A DNA stretch of 64,000 nt from DATARH01 sp050246595. GTDB lineage: Bacteria; Pseudomonadota; Alphaproteobacteria; ATCC43930; CGMCC-115725. The stretch covers positions 62,001 to 126,000 of the forward strand of contig JBFWVT010000001.1 of NCBI GenBank assembly GCA_050246595.1, given 5' to 3'. Of this stretch, positions 34,062 to 42,472 are shown one piece after another (the stretch's first letter is position 1; every line of letters begins with the position of its first letter). Below the pieces are notes generated by a model. The model searched no databases. It was given only the letters and a program-made list of their open reading frames with translations, and was not told the DNA's origin. Position numbers and translations under genes: made by a program.

Positions 34062-35072
34062 CTAGCGGACCTCATTGGCCTCGCCCGCGGCAAAATAGCT
34101 GGCCATGATTTCAACAACGCGCCTGATTGCCCGATCGTGTCCCGCGGCGCGCCGTTCGAGACTGTCGAGCCGCTCGCACAGGGCCGATACGGGCAGCGCG
34201 TCCGCCGTCCCGGAAGCCGCGCCATGCCCGTTTGCCGCCTGGTTCGCGGTCGCGACAGCCGACAGCTCGGCATCGAGTTCGGCGGCGACCTGTTCGGCGT
34301 CGGCAGCCGAGATCGTGTGGCTGCCGTCGAGAAACCCGCACAGCAACAGCCGCGAGCACAGCGTGTTGATCCGCCGCGGCACGCCGCCCGTGTAGCGATA
34401 GATCGGGCCGAAACACTCGTCCGAGAATTGCGGGTCGCCCTTCCATCCGGCGCAGCGCAGCCGGTGCTCGATATAGCCGCGCGTATCGGCCTCGTTCAGC
34501 GGTCCGAGATGGTAGGCGGCGGTGATGCGCTGTCGCAGCTGGTCGAGCGCCGAATTGCCCAGCACCTCGCGGAATTGCGGCTGGCCGAGCAGAAAGCTTT
34601 GCAACCCGGTCGCCGTGCCGACAGCGATGTTGGACAGCATCCGGAGTTCTTCGAGGGCCTCGAACGACAGGTTCTGCGCTTCGTCGATGATCAGCAAGGC
34701 CCGTCTGCCGGCGCCGACCTGAAACTGCACAAATTCCTGAATGCGCGCCAGCAGCGCTCCTTTCGCCATTCCGCCATCGTCGAGACCGAGACCGGCGGCG
34801 ACCATGCGCAACAGATCGTCGCCGCTCAACTGGCTGGTGACGATCCGGGCGATCAGGTATGAGTTGACGTCGATCTGCGACAGCAGGCGATCGACCAGCA
34901 TCGTTTTCCCGGCGCCGACATCGCCGGTGATGACGATAAACCCCTCGGCATGATGCAAACCGTAGGTCATATGGGCCATTGCCCGCCGGTGCTCGGCGCT
35001 TTCGTAGAAAAATTCGGGATCGGGCGTCAGCTGAAAGGCCAGCCGGTCGAAGCCGTAAAATTTGGCGTACAT
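34062..35072 (-). CDS. Exosortase-associated AAA ATPase (ExeA-like)
   Basis: A 336-aa ATPase of the TIGR03015 group in exosortase loci. MYAKFYGFDRLAFQLTPDPEFFYESAEHRRA is the characteristic opening; Walker A is GDVGAGKTMLVD and Walker B ALLIIDEAQNLS, followed by an arginine-rich AAA lid (GYIEHRLRCAGW) and a divergent tail after about residue 265 that ends in a predicted helix. Related ExeA proteins drive assembly of outer-membrane secretion parts, and here it may act with the beta-barrel encoded just upstream (gap 7 bases). Gap to the deacetylase is 84 bases. Confidence 0.93.
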   Translation of the reverse strand: MYAKFYGFDRLAFQLTPDPEFFYESAEHRRAMAHMTYGLHHAEGFIVITGDVGAGKTMLVDRLLSQIDVNSYLIARIVTSQLSGDDLLRMVAAGLGLDDGGMAKGALLARIQEFVQFQVGAGRRALLIIDEAQNLSFEALEELRMLSNIAVGTATGLQSFLLGQPQFREVLGNSALDQLRQRITAAYHLGPLNEADTRGYIEHRLRCAGWKGDPQFSDECFGPIYRYTGGVPRRINTLCSRLLLCGFLDGSHTISAADAEQVAAELDAELSAVATANQAANGHGAASGTADALPVSALCERLDSLERRAAGHDRAIRRVVEIMASYFAAGEANEVR

Positions 35073-35079
35073 GTTAAAG

Positions 35080-37134
35080 TCAAAAGCTCCGCGTCAGGCC
35101 GATCTCAACCTGATTGCGCCGGTAGGAATTGCCGACAGAAGCGCTGTCGACGTCGATAAACCGATAAATAAGGATTGCGCGCAACCGCTCGCTCAATAAA
35201 TACGACATTCTGAAACTGCCTGTCAACGTCCTCTGATCCTCCTCGGTTTGGAGGGTATAGCCAAGCGACGCTGAGCTGTTGAGGCGCGACGTCATCGATC
35301 GGGTCCAGCTGAAATTGATCCCAAAACTGGTGTCCTCGCCCGAGATGCCGGTTCCGGCAGCAGTGCCGATCGGCGTTCCCAATGGTGAGCGGCGCGAGTA
35401 GACGCCGAACACGCCGAGGGTGTCGCGGTCGAGCCGGGTCTGCAACCCGACGCGTCCCGTGTCGAACCGGGAAACAGTTGTGTTCAACGAGAATTGCGGG
35501 TTCACCAGGGAGGTGGGCAGACCGCTAAGTTGATTGACCACATTGCCGAGGGCGCCAACCGCGGACGCATTTAAATTGTTGAGAATTTGCTCTTGCAACG
35601 AGGCGCGATTGCGCTGATACGAAGCAAGCGCGACGGTCCGTGCGGTGATTTCATACCGCAGGCTGCCGGCAAAACCCAACAGGCCCTCCTGCCGGCCATA
35701 GCTGCCGAGGAGATAGCTGCCCGGAAATGGCGTGTAGCGACCGCCGACAACCCAGGTCGGCCCGGTGAAGCTGGCGGCCGGCTGCAACGGATACTCGATG
35801 TCCTCGTATCCGAGCCGGGCAAGCCCGGCAAACTTCTGGTTGAACTGGTAGGACAGGTCGTCATAGGCCCGCAGCTGCGTCGTTCTGGCGGCCGATTGCG
35901 ATTCGGTCTTCATCGCATCGAGCGTCACTTTCGAGCCGAAGACCGTAAACAGCCGACCGGTTGCGAGGCTCAGCGTTGCTTCGTTGCGCGTTGCGTTCCG
36001 CAAATTTGTCGAGGCTGGCGTGGTGCCTGATGCCGTCGTGTCTGAGCCGCCAAAAAGACCGCCATCAAGAGACCGGACGACGCCATAATTATAGCGCAGT
36101 TCGCCATCGACATATCCGCCAAAGGATTGACGGGCGATCGGGGTGAGCGAGGTGGTGATCACCTGCGTCTGGTCCGATCTGCGGACGAGTTCCGGGTCGG
36201 CAAAGCCGATCCCGCCGGTTCGCGAGGCTTGCGTGATCGCGGTGCGAGCGTCGATGAAGAGGTGATCGCGCACGATCGTCCCTAAACCGTAGGCCAGCAA
36301 TCTGGCGTTGAAATTGTCCTGGTCGGTGGCGCGCACGTATTTCAGGTAATCGATCCCCCCGCTCAGCTGGCCTTGCAGCCGCACGGTATCGATCGAGATC
36401 ACGGTGTCGCCACGCAACCGCGCCAGCGCATCCGAAAAACCATCCTGTGTGGTGCGCGGATTATCGGAGTACCCGACATTTACCGAAACCGTCGGCCGGA
36501 TCAGGATCGGGGGGGCACGAAGATCATAGGCCTGAGCCGGGATGGCTCCGGGGCGCAGCGGCGGGAGCATTGTCGTCGGGAGCGGGTTCTGTGCCGGTGT
36601 TGCGGGCGGGGCCGGGTTCGGCGGCAGGAACGGCGTCCCCGGCGCAAAATTTCCGAGCCCGAAATTCGGTGACGGGAACACCGGAGGCGCAAACTCCGGC
36701 GTGGTGTCAAAATCAGGCCTGGGGTCGATCGGCACCACCGGCTCCGGTCCCGGTTGAGCGCCGATCGGCGCTGCGGGGGTTCCGGGTTCGCCGGGGGCGG
36801 CGGGCGGCTCCTGTGTCCGCCGGTCCGGTCGGCCGCCGAGAAGACCCGGGAAAATATCGGGGCTGAGACCGAACGGAGAGGCCGGAGCCGCAGGAATATC
36901 CTCGGGAGAGGGCGGCGCGGCATCGGGGGCCGGTTCCGCCTCGGCGGCGGGAAGCCTTTCCTCCTGAACCCGATCGGCGGGGGGAAACGCGCCCACCTGC
37001 GCGAGCACCGGAAACCCGGCGAGCACGGCAAGAACCCCCGCCCCGACAGACCCGACATGCGGCTTCGCAAAACCGCGGCGCCGCGGCGAGCCGGAAGTCG
37101 ATCGTCGTCCGCCGCCGCTAGGTCTTACTCGCAT
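35080..37134 (-). CDS. Exosortase-associated outer-membrane beta-barrel protein
   Basis: A 684-aa TIGR03016-type outer-membrane protein. A signal region (about residues 25-48, GAGVLAVLAGFPVLAQ) is followed by some 150 residues rich in Pro, Ala and acidic residues, then a barrel domain from about residue 190 (ILIRPTVSVNVGYSDNPRTT ...) made of alternating amphipathic strands and ending YRRNQVEIGLTRSF with a C-terminal Phe, as barrel-assembly substrates require. It may be the export pore or an anchoring protein. The start overlaps the kinase stop by 17 bases. The Pro-rich linker could span the periplasm. Confidence 0.9.
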   Translation of the reverse strand: MRVRPSGGGRRSTSGSPRRRGFAKPHVGSVGAGVLAVLAGFPVLAQVGAFPPADRVQEERLPAAEAEPAPDAAPPSPEDIPAAPASPFGLSPDIFPGLLGGRPDRRTQEPPAAPGEPGTPAAPIGAQPGPEPVVPIDPRPDFDTTPEFAPPVFPSPNFGLGNFAPGTPFLPPNPAPPATPAQNPLPTTMLPPLRPGAIPAQAYDLRAPPILIRPTVSVNVGYSDNPRTTQDGFSDALARLRGDTVISIDTVRLQGQLSGGIDYLKYVRATDQDNFNARLLAYGLGTIVRDHLFIDARTAITQASRTGGIGFADPELVRRSDQTQVITTSLTPIARQSFGGYVDGELRYNYGVVRSLDGGLFGGSDTTASGTTPASTNLRNATRNEATLSLATGRLFTVFGSKVTLDAMKTESQSAARTTQLRAYDDLSYQFNQKFAGLARLGYEDIEYPLQPAASFTGPTWVVGGRYTPFPGSYLLGSYGRQEGLLGFAGSLRYEITARTVALASYQRNRASLQEQILNNLNASAVGALGNVVNQLSGLPTSLVNPQFSLNTTVSRFDTGRVGLQTRLDRDTLGVFGVYSRRSPLGTPIGTAAGTGISGEDTSFGINFSWTRSMTSRLNSSASLGYTLQTEEDQRTLTGSFRMSYLLSERLRAILIYRFIDVDSASVGNSYRRNQVEIGLTRSF

Positions 37135-38038
37135 TATCGTAATACGAATACGAACCGAAATGCTCGCTCGAACCGACCGGAACTTTATTCAGAAGAAAGC
37201 TGACTTGCGCCCCGCCGCTGAGGAGGCTCAGCGCGGACTCGATCTCGGTTTGCTGGGTATGTCCCGCCTCGACGACAAACACGATATTGCTGGCCAGCGG
37301 GGCAAACCCCGCAGGGTCCGTGCTGGCGAGACATGGGGTGGTATCCATCACGATGACGTGCTCGGGATAGCGGCGCGCGATCTCGCGAAAGACTTGGCCG
37401 GACGCCTTTCCGTGCAGCAGTTCCGGCACGTGCGGTCCGTGCGGGCCCGGAGGGAGAACCACCAGGTTTGGCAGATCGGTCTGGATCAATACCTCGTCGA
37501 GACGGCGTTCTCTGGTCAGCAGATCCGTGAAACCGGGTTGCGGCGGGAGCTGCAGCACCCTTGCCACTCCGCTGTGCAAGGCGTCGGCATCGAGCAGGAT
37601 GGTCGTCAGATTCTCTTCGGCGGCAAAAGCGAGCGCCAGGTTGATCGAGCAGAATGTCTTGCCTTCGCGCGGGCGTGAGCTGGTCACCATGATGACACGG
37701 GGCGGCCGGTTCGCCATTCGCGGATGGTCCGGCGCCTGCCACGTGGACATGATGTTCCGTTTGACGATCCGGAATTCCTCGACGACCCGAGCCGTCGCCG
37801 TCCAGGGCATCATGATGCCGGTTCGGGCGAGATGGTTGCGGTCGAGCACGACGCTTTGACGCAGCGGCGCGACCGGCGCTCCGGCGGGAGGTCGCGCCTC
37901 GCTCGCAGCGGATCGCGCGTCGACCATCGGGGGAGCCGCCGGGGCCCCGGCGGGCGCCGCCGGGAGAACCGGGCTTTCCTGCCCGGTCTCGCGCAGCAGA
38001 GCGGCCGCGCGTTCGATCAGTCCGGTTCGGCTCTGCAT
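37118..38038 (-). CDS. Exosortase-associated tyrosine autokinase (CpsD/EpsG type)
   Basis: A 306-aa BY-kinase that controls polymerisation together with the chain-length protein. A roughly 90-residue Pro/Ala-rich head precedes the ATPase domain. Walker A is SSRPREGKTF, where Arg replaces the usual Gly of PGEGK; Walker A' is ILLDADAL, Walker B VIVMDTTP. The C-terminal tyrosine cluster is short (FGSYSYYDNASKT, three Tyr) but present. The start at 38038 overlaps the upstream stop (TGATG), so translation is coupled. Autophosphorylation is inferred from the family. Confidence 0.92.
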   Translation of the reverse strand: MQSRTGLIERAAALLRETGQESPVLPAAPAGAPAAPPMVDARSAASEARPPAGAPVAPLRQSVVLDRNHLARTGIMMPWTATARVVEEFRIVKRNIMSTWQAPDHPRMANRPPRVIMVTSSRPREGKTFCSINLALAFAAEENLTTILLDADALHSGVARVLQLPPQPGFTDLLTRERRLDEVLIQTDLPNLVVLPPGPHGPHVPELLHGKASGQVFREIARRYPEHVIVMDTTPCLASTDPAGFAPLASNIVFVVEAGHTQQTEIESALSLLSGGAQVSFLLNKVPVGSSEHFGSYSYYDNASKT

Positions 38039-39630
38039 CAGGCAACACTCAATTGATACAGGTTGGCGCTGATTGCCAGCAACAGACCATAGATACACAG
38101 CAACCCGACAATGCTGGCGCATACGGCGGCGAGCTGTATTCGCTCCCGTCGCCTGCCATCGGGAGAGAGGAGATGCGACACGCTTCCGAGGACCGGAACA
38201 CCCAGCGCGCGCAGCGCGGTCACGGTCGTGTAGGAGCGATCGAACGTGAACAGCAGGAAGGGCAACGCGCCCGCCGCGCCCATCGCCATCACGAGCACGC
38301 CCGAGAGCAGGATGGGCTGGTTGGGTGCCGCCGGGATGACCGGCACCTGCGGCGGATCGATGACGCGGAACTGGATCTTGTCGGCCGTCGTGTCGGCCGC
38401 TTCGGCGATGCGGGCCTGCTCGCGGCGCGCCAGCAATTCGTCGAAATTCTTCTTCTTGACGGCATAGTCGCGATCGAGGTCCTGGGCCTGCGCCTGCACC
38501 CCCGGCATGGCCCGCGCCTTCTGTTCGAGCACCTCCTGCTCCGCCTGCGCCTGTTCGAGCCGACGCTGGGCGGAGGCAAGCGTCATCTCGGCATCGACCA
38601 GGCTGAGCTTGACCCGTTCATAAACCGAGTTCGCGATCTGCGTCTTGCGTCCTCCCGATGACGGGTCCGTCGCGCCGGCGGCATCCGCCGGCTCCTTCTT
38701 CACCTCCGCTTCCAGCCTCGCGATCTGCCGGCGCAGGGCGATCATGTCGGGATGCGCTGCCGTAAAGCGAAGGCTCAGCTCGTCCAGCCTGGCTCGCGCC
38801 TCTTCCAGCCGCCCGCGCACCCCAACCGGCTTCCCGGCGATGATGACCTGCGGCGCGTTGCTGTCGACGCTGAGAAACTTGGGCGTGGCATCCAGCTCCG
38901 CCTTGACCGAGTCCCGTTTCGCGCGGGCATCCTGGAGTTCGAGCTTCAGCCTTGCCACCGTGCCCCGTCCGGACTCGAGATGCGAGACGGCACCGTCAAC
39001 CCCGGGCAGCAATTGAAGATATTTTTCGTGAAACTCGGCCCGGCGCTGCTCGGCGGCGCGCAGCTGCGCCGCATATGTCTCGATCTGCTGATCGAGAAAC
39101 CGCTTTGCGTTCTCCATGTCGCGGCGATTGCCGCCGGTCGTGGTTTCCGCGAACACGGTCAACAGCGCCTGCACAACCTCCTTGGCAACCTCCGGGTCGG
39201 AATTCCAGTAGGTGATCTTGACCAGGTTCGGCCCTTGCGAGGTAAGCGAGATATTGTTCGCGACCTCCAGCAGCTTCCCCTCGCGCTGCACGTCGCTGAG
39301 CCTGCCGAGGGGCGAGATATCAAGCCTGCTTATGTGGATTACCTGCTCCAGATTGGGCCGGCTCAGCAGGGTCCGCTGCAGAAACTCGACCTGCCGACGC
39401 GGGTCCACCTCGGTCGCCAGCCCTTTCAGCAACGGTGTCAGGTATTGATCGGCGCTGACATAGACGCGCGCCGAGGATTCGTATTTTGGCGGGATCAGAC
39501 TGACGACGGGCCAGCCGATCACGCATACCAGCCAAGCCACCCCGATGGACAGCCATTTGTAGCGCCAGAGCTGGCGCGCGTATACCAGCGCCTGCTGGTA
39601 TAGGACATTTTTCAGTAACCTGTCATCCAT
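38038..39630 (-). CDS. Exosortase-system polysaccharide chain-length determinant (Wzz/GNVR)
   Basis: A 530-aa Wzz-type inner-membrane protein. TM1 is around residues 28-48 (WLSIGVAWLVCVIGWPVVSLI), followed by the Wzz domain (PPKYESSARVYVSADQYLTPLLKGLA), a long coiled-coil (about residues 170-400), the GNVR-like segment (DLDRDYAVKKKNFDELLARREQA) and PPQVPVIPAAPNQPILLSGVLVMAMGAAGALPFLL as a second span. An extra pair of helices closes the protein (AAVCASIVGLLCIYGLLLAI). It sets polymer length with the kinase encoded next. It lies 64 bases after the export lipoprotein gene. Confidence 0.93.
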   Translation of the reverse strand: MDDRLLKNVLYQQALVYARQLWRYKWLSIGVAWLVCVIGWPVVSLIPPKYESSARVYVSADQYLTPLLKGLATEVDPRRQVEFLQRTLLSRPNLEQVIHISRLDISPLGRLSDVQREGKLLEVANNISLTSQGPNLVKITYWNSDPEVAKEVVQALLTVFAETTTGGNRRDMENAKRFLDQQIETYAAQLRAAEQRRAEFHEKYLQLLPGVDGAVSHLESGRGTVARLKLELQDARAKRDSVKAELDATPKFLSVDSNAPQVIIAGKPVGVRGRLEEARARLDELSLRFTAAHPDMIALRRQIARLEAEVKKEPADAAGATDPSSGGRKTQIANSVYERVKLSLVDAEMTLASAQRRLEQAQAEQEVLEQKARAMPGVQAQAQDLDRDYAVKKKNFDELLARREQARIAEAADTTADKIQFRVIDPPQVPVIPAAPNQPILLSGVLVMAMGAAGALPFLLFTFDRSYTTVTALRALGVPVLGSVSHLLSPDGRRRERIQLAAVCASIVGLLCIYGLLLAISANLYQLSVA

Positions 39631-39694
39631 CAGCGACCGTCCTGCACAAGGGCGCGCTCACCCGCGGTCCCGCGCCCGTAATATTCTGCCGGGA

Positions 39695-40309
39695 TTAAAA
39701 ATAAGTTTGCGGAATAATTATGATGTCACCCGGCAACAGGGCGACATTTGCGTCGATATCGCCCTGTTTGATCAAGCTGTCAAGAAATACCTGATACGAT
39801 TCCTGCGCGCCGTTGACCGTGCGGACCAGGGTGGCGCGGTTGCCGGCGGCGAACCTCGTCAGACCGCCGGCCTCGATCATCGCATCGAGAAGGGTCATAT
39901 TCTCCCGGTACGGCAGGGCCCGCGGTGTCGCCGCCTCGCCGATGACTCGCACCTGATACGAAAACGGGCCGACAAAACGGGTCGGGATCACGGTTACGTT
40001 CGGATCCGTAATGTATTGCGCAAGCCGTCTCTCGATTTCCCGAGCCACCCCCGCCGGCGTACCTCCGCCAGCAGGGACGTCTTGAACAAGCGGCATCGAG
40101 ACACGCCCGTCCGGGCGCACGGGGACCGTAACGGACAGCTCCGGGTTGCGCCAGACAAAGATGTTCAAAACATCGCCGGGCCCGATCTGGTACGGCGCGG
40201 ACTCCACGGCCGGCACCGGCGGCGCCGGCGGCAGAGGCGGGCCGAAGACACACGCCGTTACAAGGCAGCTTAACGCGACCGCGCCGACCCGTGCGCTTCT
40301 CCCTGTCAC
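39695..40309 (-). CDS. Polysaccharide export lipoprotein (Wza/EpsE type)
   Basis: A 204-aa outer-membrane export protein, first gene of the operon. The GTG at 40309 is preferred because GAGG lies about eight bases upstream and it gives a signal peptide ending in a lipobox (SCLVTAC, Cys19 or 20); an ATG at 40384 is possible and would add 25 residues. The Poly_export domain begins YQIGPGDVLNIFVWRNPELSVTVPVRPDGRVSMPLVQDV, then two SLBB-like segments (YQVRVIGEAATPRALPYRENMTLLDAMIEAGGLTRFA) and the terminal VALLPGDIIIIPQTYF. It forms the outer-membrane channel for the polymer. Confidence 0.92.
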   Translation of the reverse strand: MTGRSARVGAVALSCLVTACVFGPPLPPAPPVPAVESAPYQIGPGDVLNIFVWRNPELSVTVPVRPDGRVSMPLVQDVPAGGGTPAGVAREIERRLAQYITDPNVTVIPTRFVGPFSYQVRVIGEAATPRALPYRENMTLLDAMIEAGGLTRFAAGNRATLVRTVNGAQESYQVFLDSLIKQGDIDANVALLPGDIIIIPQTYF

Positions 40310-40641
40310 GCCGACATCCTCTGCTGCCCCCGCCCGCACCCGAACAGAGCGCCCCGCGATTTCTCGGTGCCGCAGGTCGCTCATCGTGTCGAGCGCGAGT
40401 GTCAGGTTTATACTCGAAAACGGACACCAGGAAAATACGGAAGTATCTTGTGATTTGTTTGTTCGCGCGTCGCCAATGGCTGCTGGCGCGATACGCGGCG
40501 GCAGAATGCGAGGCCGGGCCAGCCTGTCGAGCCGGGCATCCAGGCAACAGACAGCGTGGCGCCGCAGCAACGCCTCCCGGCAAAATCGCCATCGTCGCGG
40601 CCCGCGCCGGTTCGGCGGCTGCGGGTGCGGGCAGAGACGGC
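40310..40641 (-). promoter_or_regulatory. Upstream region of the exosortase operon
   Basis: Non-coding apart from a possible N-terminal extension of the export gene. The part around 40398-40470 is unusually AT-rich and, on the minus strand, contains TATAAA about 18-22 bases before the ATG at 40384 and about 100 bases before the GTG at 40309. This is the likely promoter of the whole 39.6 to 29.2 kb operon. No clear regulator site was identified. Confidence 0.4.
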
Positions 40642-41619
40642 TCAGATCATCAGGCGTTCGAGGTGGCCGGCCGGGTAGCGCGCACCGGCGGCGGCGCCGG
40701 GGGCAAAGACATGGTCGAGCGCGTCCTGCGTGTCGGCGGATAGCCGCAATCCGGCAGAAACGGCGTTCTGTTCGAGCCGCTCGACATGGGAGGTGCCGGC
40801 GATCGGCACGATAAACGGTCGGCGCGACAGGACCCAGGCCAGAGCGAGCTGCGCCGGGGTGCAGCGCTCGGCGGCGGCGTGCGCCTTCAATTCCTCGATC
40901 AGCGCCAGGTTGCGTTTCAGGTTCTCGCCCTGAAAGCGCGGCATTCGGCGGCGCGCATCGCCGTCGCGCAGCGAATCGAGGCTGGTCACCGCGCCAGTCA
41001 GAAAGCCGCGCCCCAACGGGCTGTAGGCGACAAAGCCGATGTCGAGTTCCTCGCAAACCGGCAGGATCTCGGTCTCGACGTCGCGGGTCCACAGCGAATA
41101 CTCGATCTGCACCGCGCTCAAGGGATGGGTGGCGTGCGCCCGCCGGATCGTCGCCGCGCCGGCCTCGGAGATGCCGAGATGGCGCAGCTTGCCCTGCGAC
41201 ACGAGATCGGCCATCGCGCCGACCGTATCCTCGATCGGCACCTCCGGATCGATCCGGTGGATGTAATAGAGGTCGATCATGTCGGTTTGCAGCCGCTTCA
41301 GACTTTTCTCGCAGGCCTGCCGCACGTATTCGGGCCGCCCGTCCGAAAACCGCTTCCCGCCCGACTGGCTCAGATTGCCGAACTTGCTGGCGATGACGTA
41401 ATCGTTGCGGTGGCCAGCGACGGCGCGCGCGATCAGCTCTTCGTTGCGGCCGGCGCCATAGGCGTCCGAGGTGTCGAGAAAATCGACGCCGATCTCGCGC
41501 GCCCGGCGGATCGTCGCGATCGCCGATTCGGGGTCAGGCTGATCGTAAAACGGCGTCATCGTCGCGCAGCCGAGCCCGACCGCCGACACCTCCAACCCGC
41601 CGAGCCTGCGCCGCTGCAT
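40642..41619 (-). CDS. Aldo/keto reductase (AKR13/YakC-like)
   Basis: A 325-aa cytoplasmic NADPH-dependent reductase. The start is MQRRRLGGLEVSAVGLGCATMTPFYDQPD; the catalytic tetrad reads Asp (LDTSDAYGAG), Tyr of the same motif, Lys (IASKFG) and His (YYIHRIDPE). The C-terminal NADP-binding loop is RPFIVPIAGTSHVERLEQNAVSA. No signal peptide, unlike the aldo/keto reductase at 631. It is transcribed away from the exosortase promoter region in the same direction but separated by 332 bases, so it is a separate unit. Substrate unknown. Confidence 0.92.
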   Translation of the reverse strand: MQRRRLGGLEVSAVGLGCATMTPFYDQPDPESAIATIRRAREIGVDFLDTSDAYGAGRNEELIARAVAGHRNDYVIASKFGNLSQSGGKRFSDGRPEYVRQACEKSLKRLQTDMIDLYYIHRIDPEVPIEDTVGAMADLVSQGKLRHLGISEAGAATIRRAHATHPLSAVQIEYSLWTRDVETEILPVCEELDIGFVAYSPLGRGFLTGAVTSLDSLRDGDARRRMPRFQGENLKRNLALIEELKAHAAAERCTPAQLALAWVLSRRPFIVPIAGTSHVERLEQNAVSAGLRLSADTQDALDHVFAPGAAAGARYPAGHLERLMI

Positions 41620-41679
41620 CCGCTCCTCCCGGCCCTATTGGGAGCCAAGCCCTAATATATTCCCGAGGTATGAACGCTG

Positions 41680-42051
41680 TTAACTGGCACCGTGTTCAGG
41701 TTTTGAGGCATCGGGTTCATCGCCACCTGCTAACGGTAATTGCAGTTGCTCCCGCGACGGAAGTTTCTGGATCGACGCCTGTTCGACCTGTACTTCAACA
41801 CGGGTTAATCGCGTCACGATATCGGAAATTACCGCTGCCGTAACTGCCGTCGAAGCGGTGCTTGCGGCTGATCGGGCCTCGGTGACTACCTGGTTTTCCC
41901 GGGCCTCAAGCTGCGTCATGCGATCTTCGAGGGTGCGCAGACGCTTGTCCACCAGTTCCAGGGCTTCTCTGGTTTTAGTCTGGAGTGCCAGCAAATCCTC
42001 TACTTTGCGGCCCAGCGACCATAAAGCCCTGGGTATGTCAAGGAGCGCCAC
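41680..42051 (-). CDS. Small predicted coiled-coil protein
   Basis: A 123-aa protein starting with GTG (MALLDIPRALWSLGRKVEDLLALQ). Residues about 15-60 form a strong heptad pattern (LEDRMTQLEARENQVVTEA), followed by an Ala/Ser/Thr stretch, a second short heptad (IVTRLTRVEVQVEQ) and a charged tail. No membrane span. It starts three bases after the stop of the gene at 42055-42369, so the two form an operon. No family is recognised; the lower GC content hints at foreign origin. Confidence 0.6.
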   Translation of the reverse strand: MALLDIPRALWSLGRKVEDLLALQTKTREALELVDKRLRTLEDRMTQLEARENQVVTEARSAASTASTAVTAAVISDIVTRLTRVEVQVEQASIQKLPSREQLQLPLAGGDEPDASKPEHGAS

Positions 42052-42054
42052 GTC

Positions 42055-42369
42055 TCATCCCGAAACGGGCAATTGGACGGCAGCCATGCGGTAAATCAAC
42101 CTGTCCAGCGCCCTACTTTCGGCGGCAATTCCTTTATCCAGTCTTTTCATTATGGAAACGATATCATCTGCTAGATCATCTTCAATGGTAAAATCGGCTG
42201 CCGAGTGAGATTCTGTTATGTTCGCTGTAGAGGAAGAAGTTTTGATACCTGCGGCTGCAAGTCCAGCATAAGGGGGGTGGAAAACTCCGGCTCTCCCGTG
42301 CGCCCAGCCTCGTGCGTAAGCCTCTTGGTTCTTTTCCCGGCGCCTATCCTCATCACGCTCCGTTTCCAT
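42055..42369 (-). CDS. Small acidic/basic protein of unknown function
   Basis: A 104-aa protein beginning METERDEDRRREKNQEAYARGWAHGRAGVFHPPYAGLAAAG. The ARGWAHGRAG segment resembles the short Gly/Arg motif seen in many small orphan and phage-related proteins, and the C-terminal half is helical (DLADDIVSIMKRLDKGIAAESRALDRLIYRM). Three bases separate it from the downstream coiled-coil gene, and the pair is flanked by unrelated metabolic genes. Codon use is less GC-biased than in the neighbours. I do not recognise a family. Confidence 0.6.
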   Translation of the reverse strand: METERDEDRRREKNQEAYARGWAHGRAGVFHPPYAGLAAAGIKTSSSTANITESHSAADFTIEDDLADDIVSIMKRLDKGIAAESRALDRLIYRMAAVQLPVSG

Positions 42370-42472
42370 GCCATGTCACTCCAATTGGTATTGCGCACTT
42401 AGCGAAGCCGATCACTGGTCAGACCGCATACGCTCCCATCTCTGGCACGCTAAGCATGAAACTGCGCACGTC

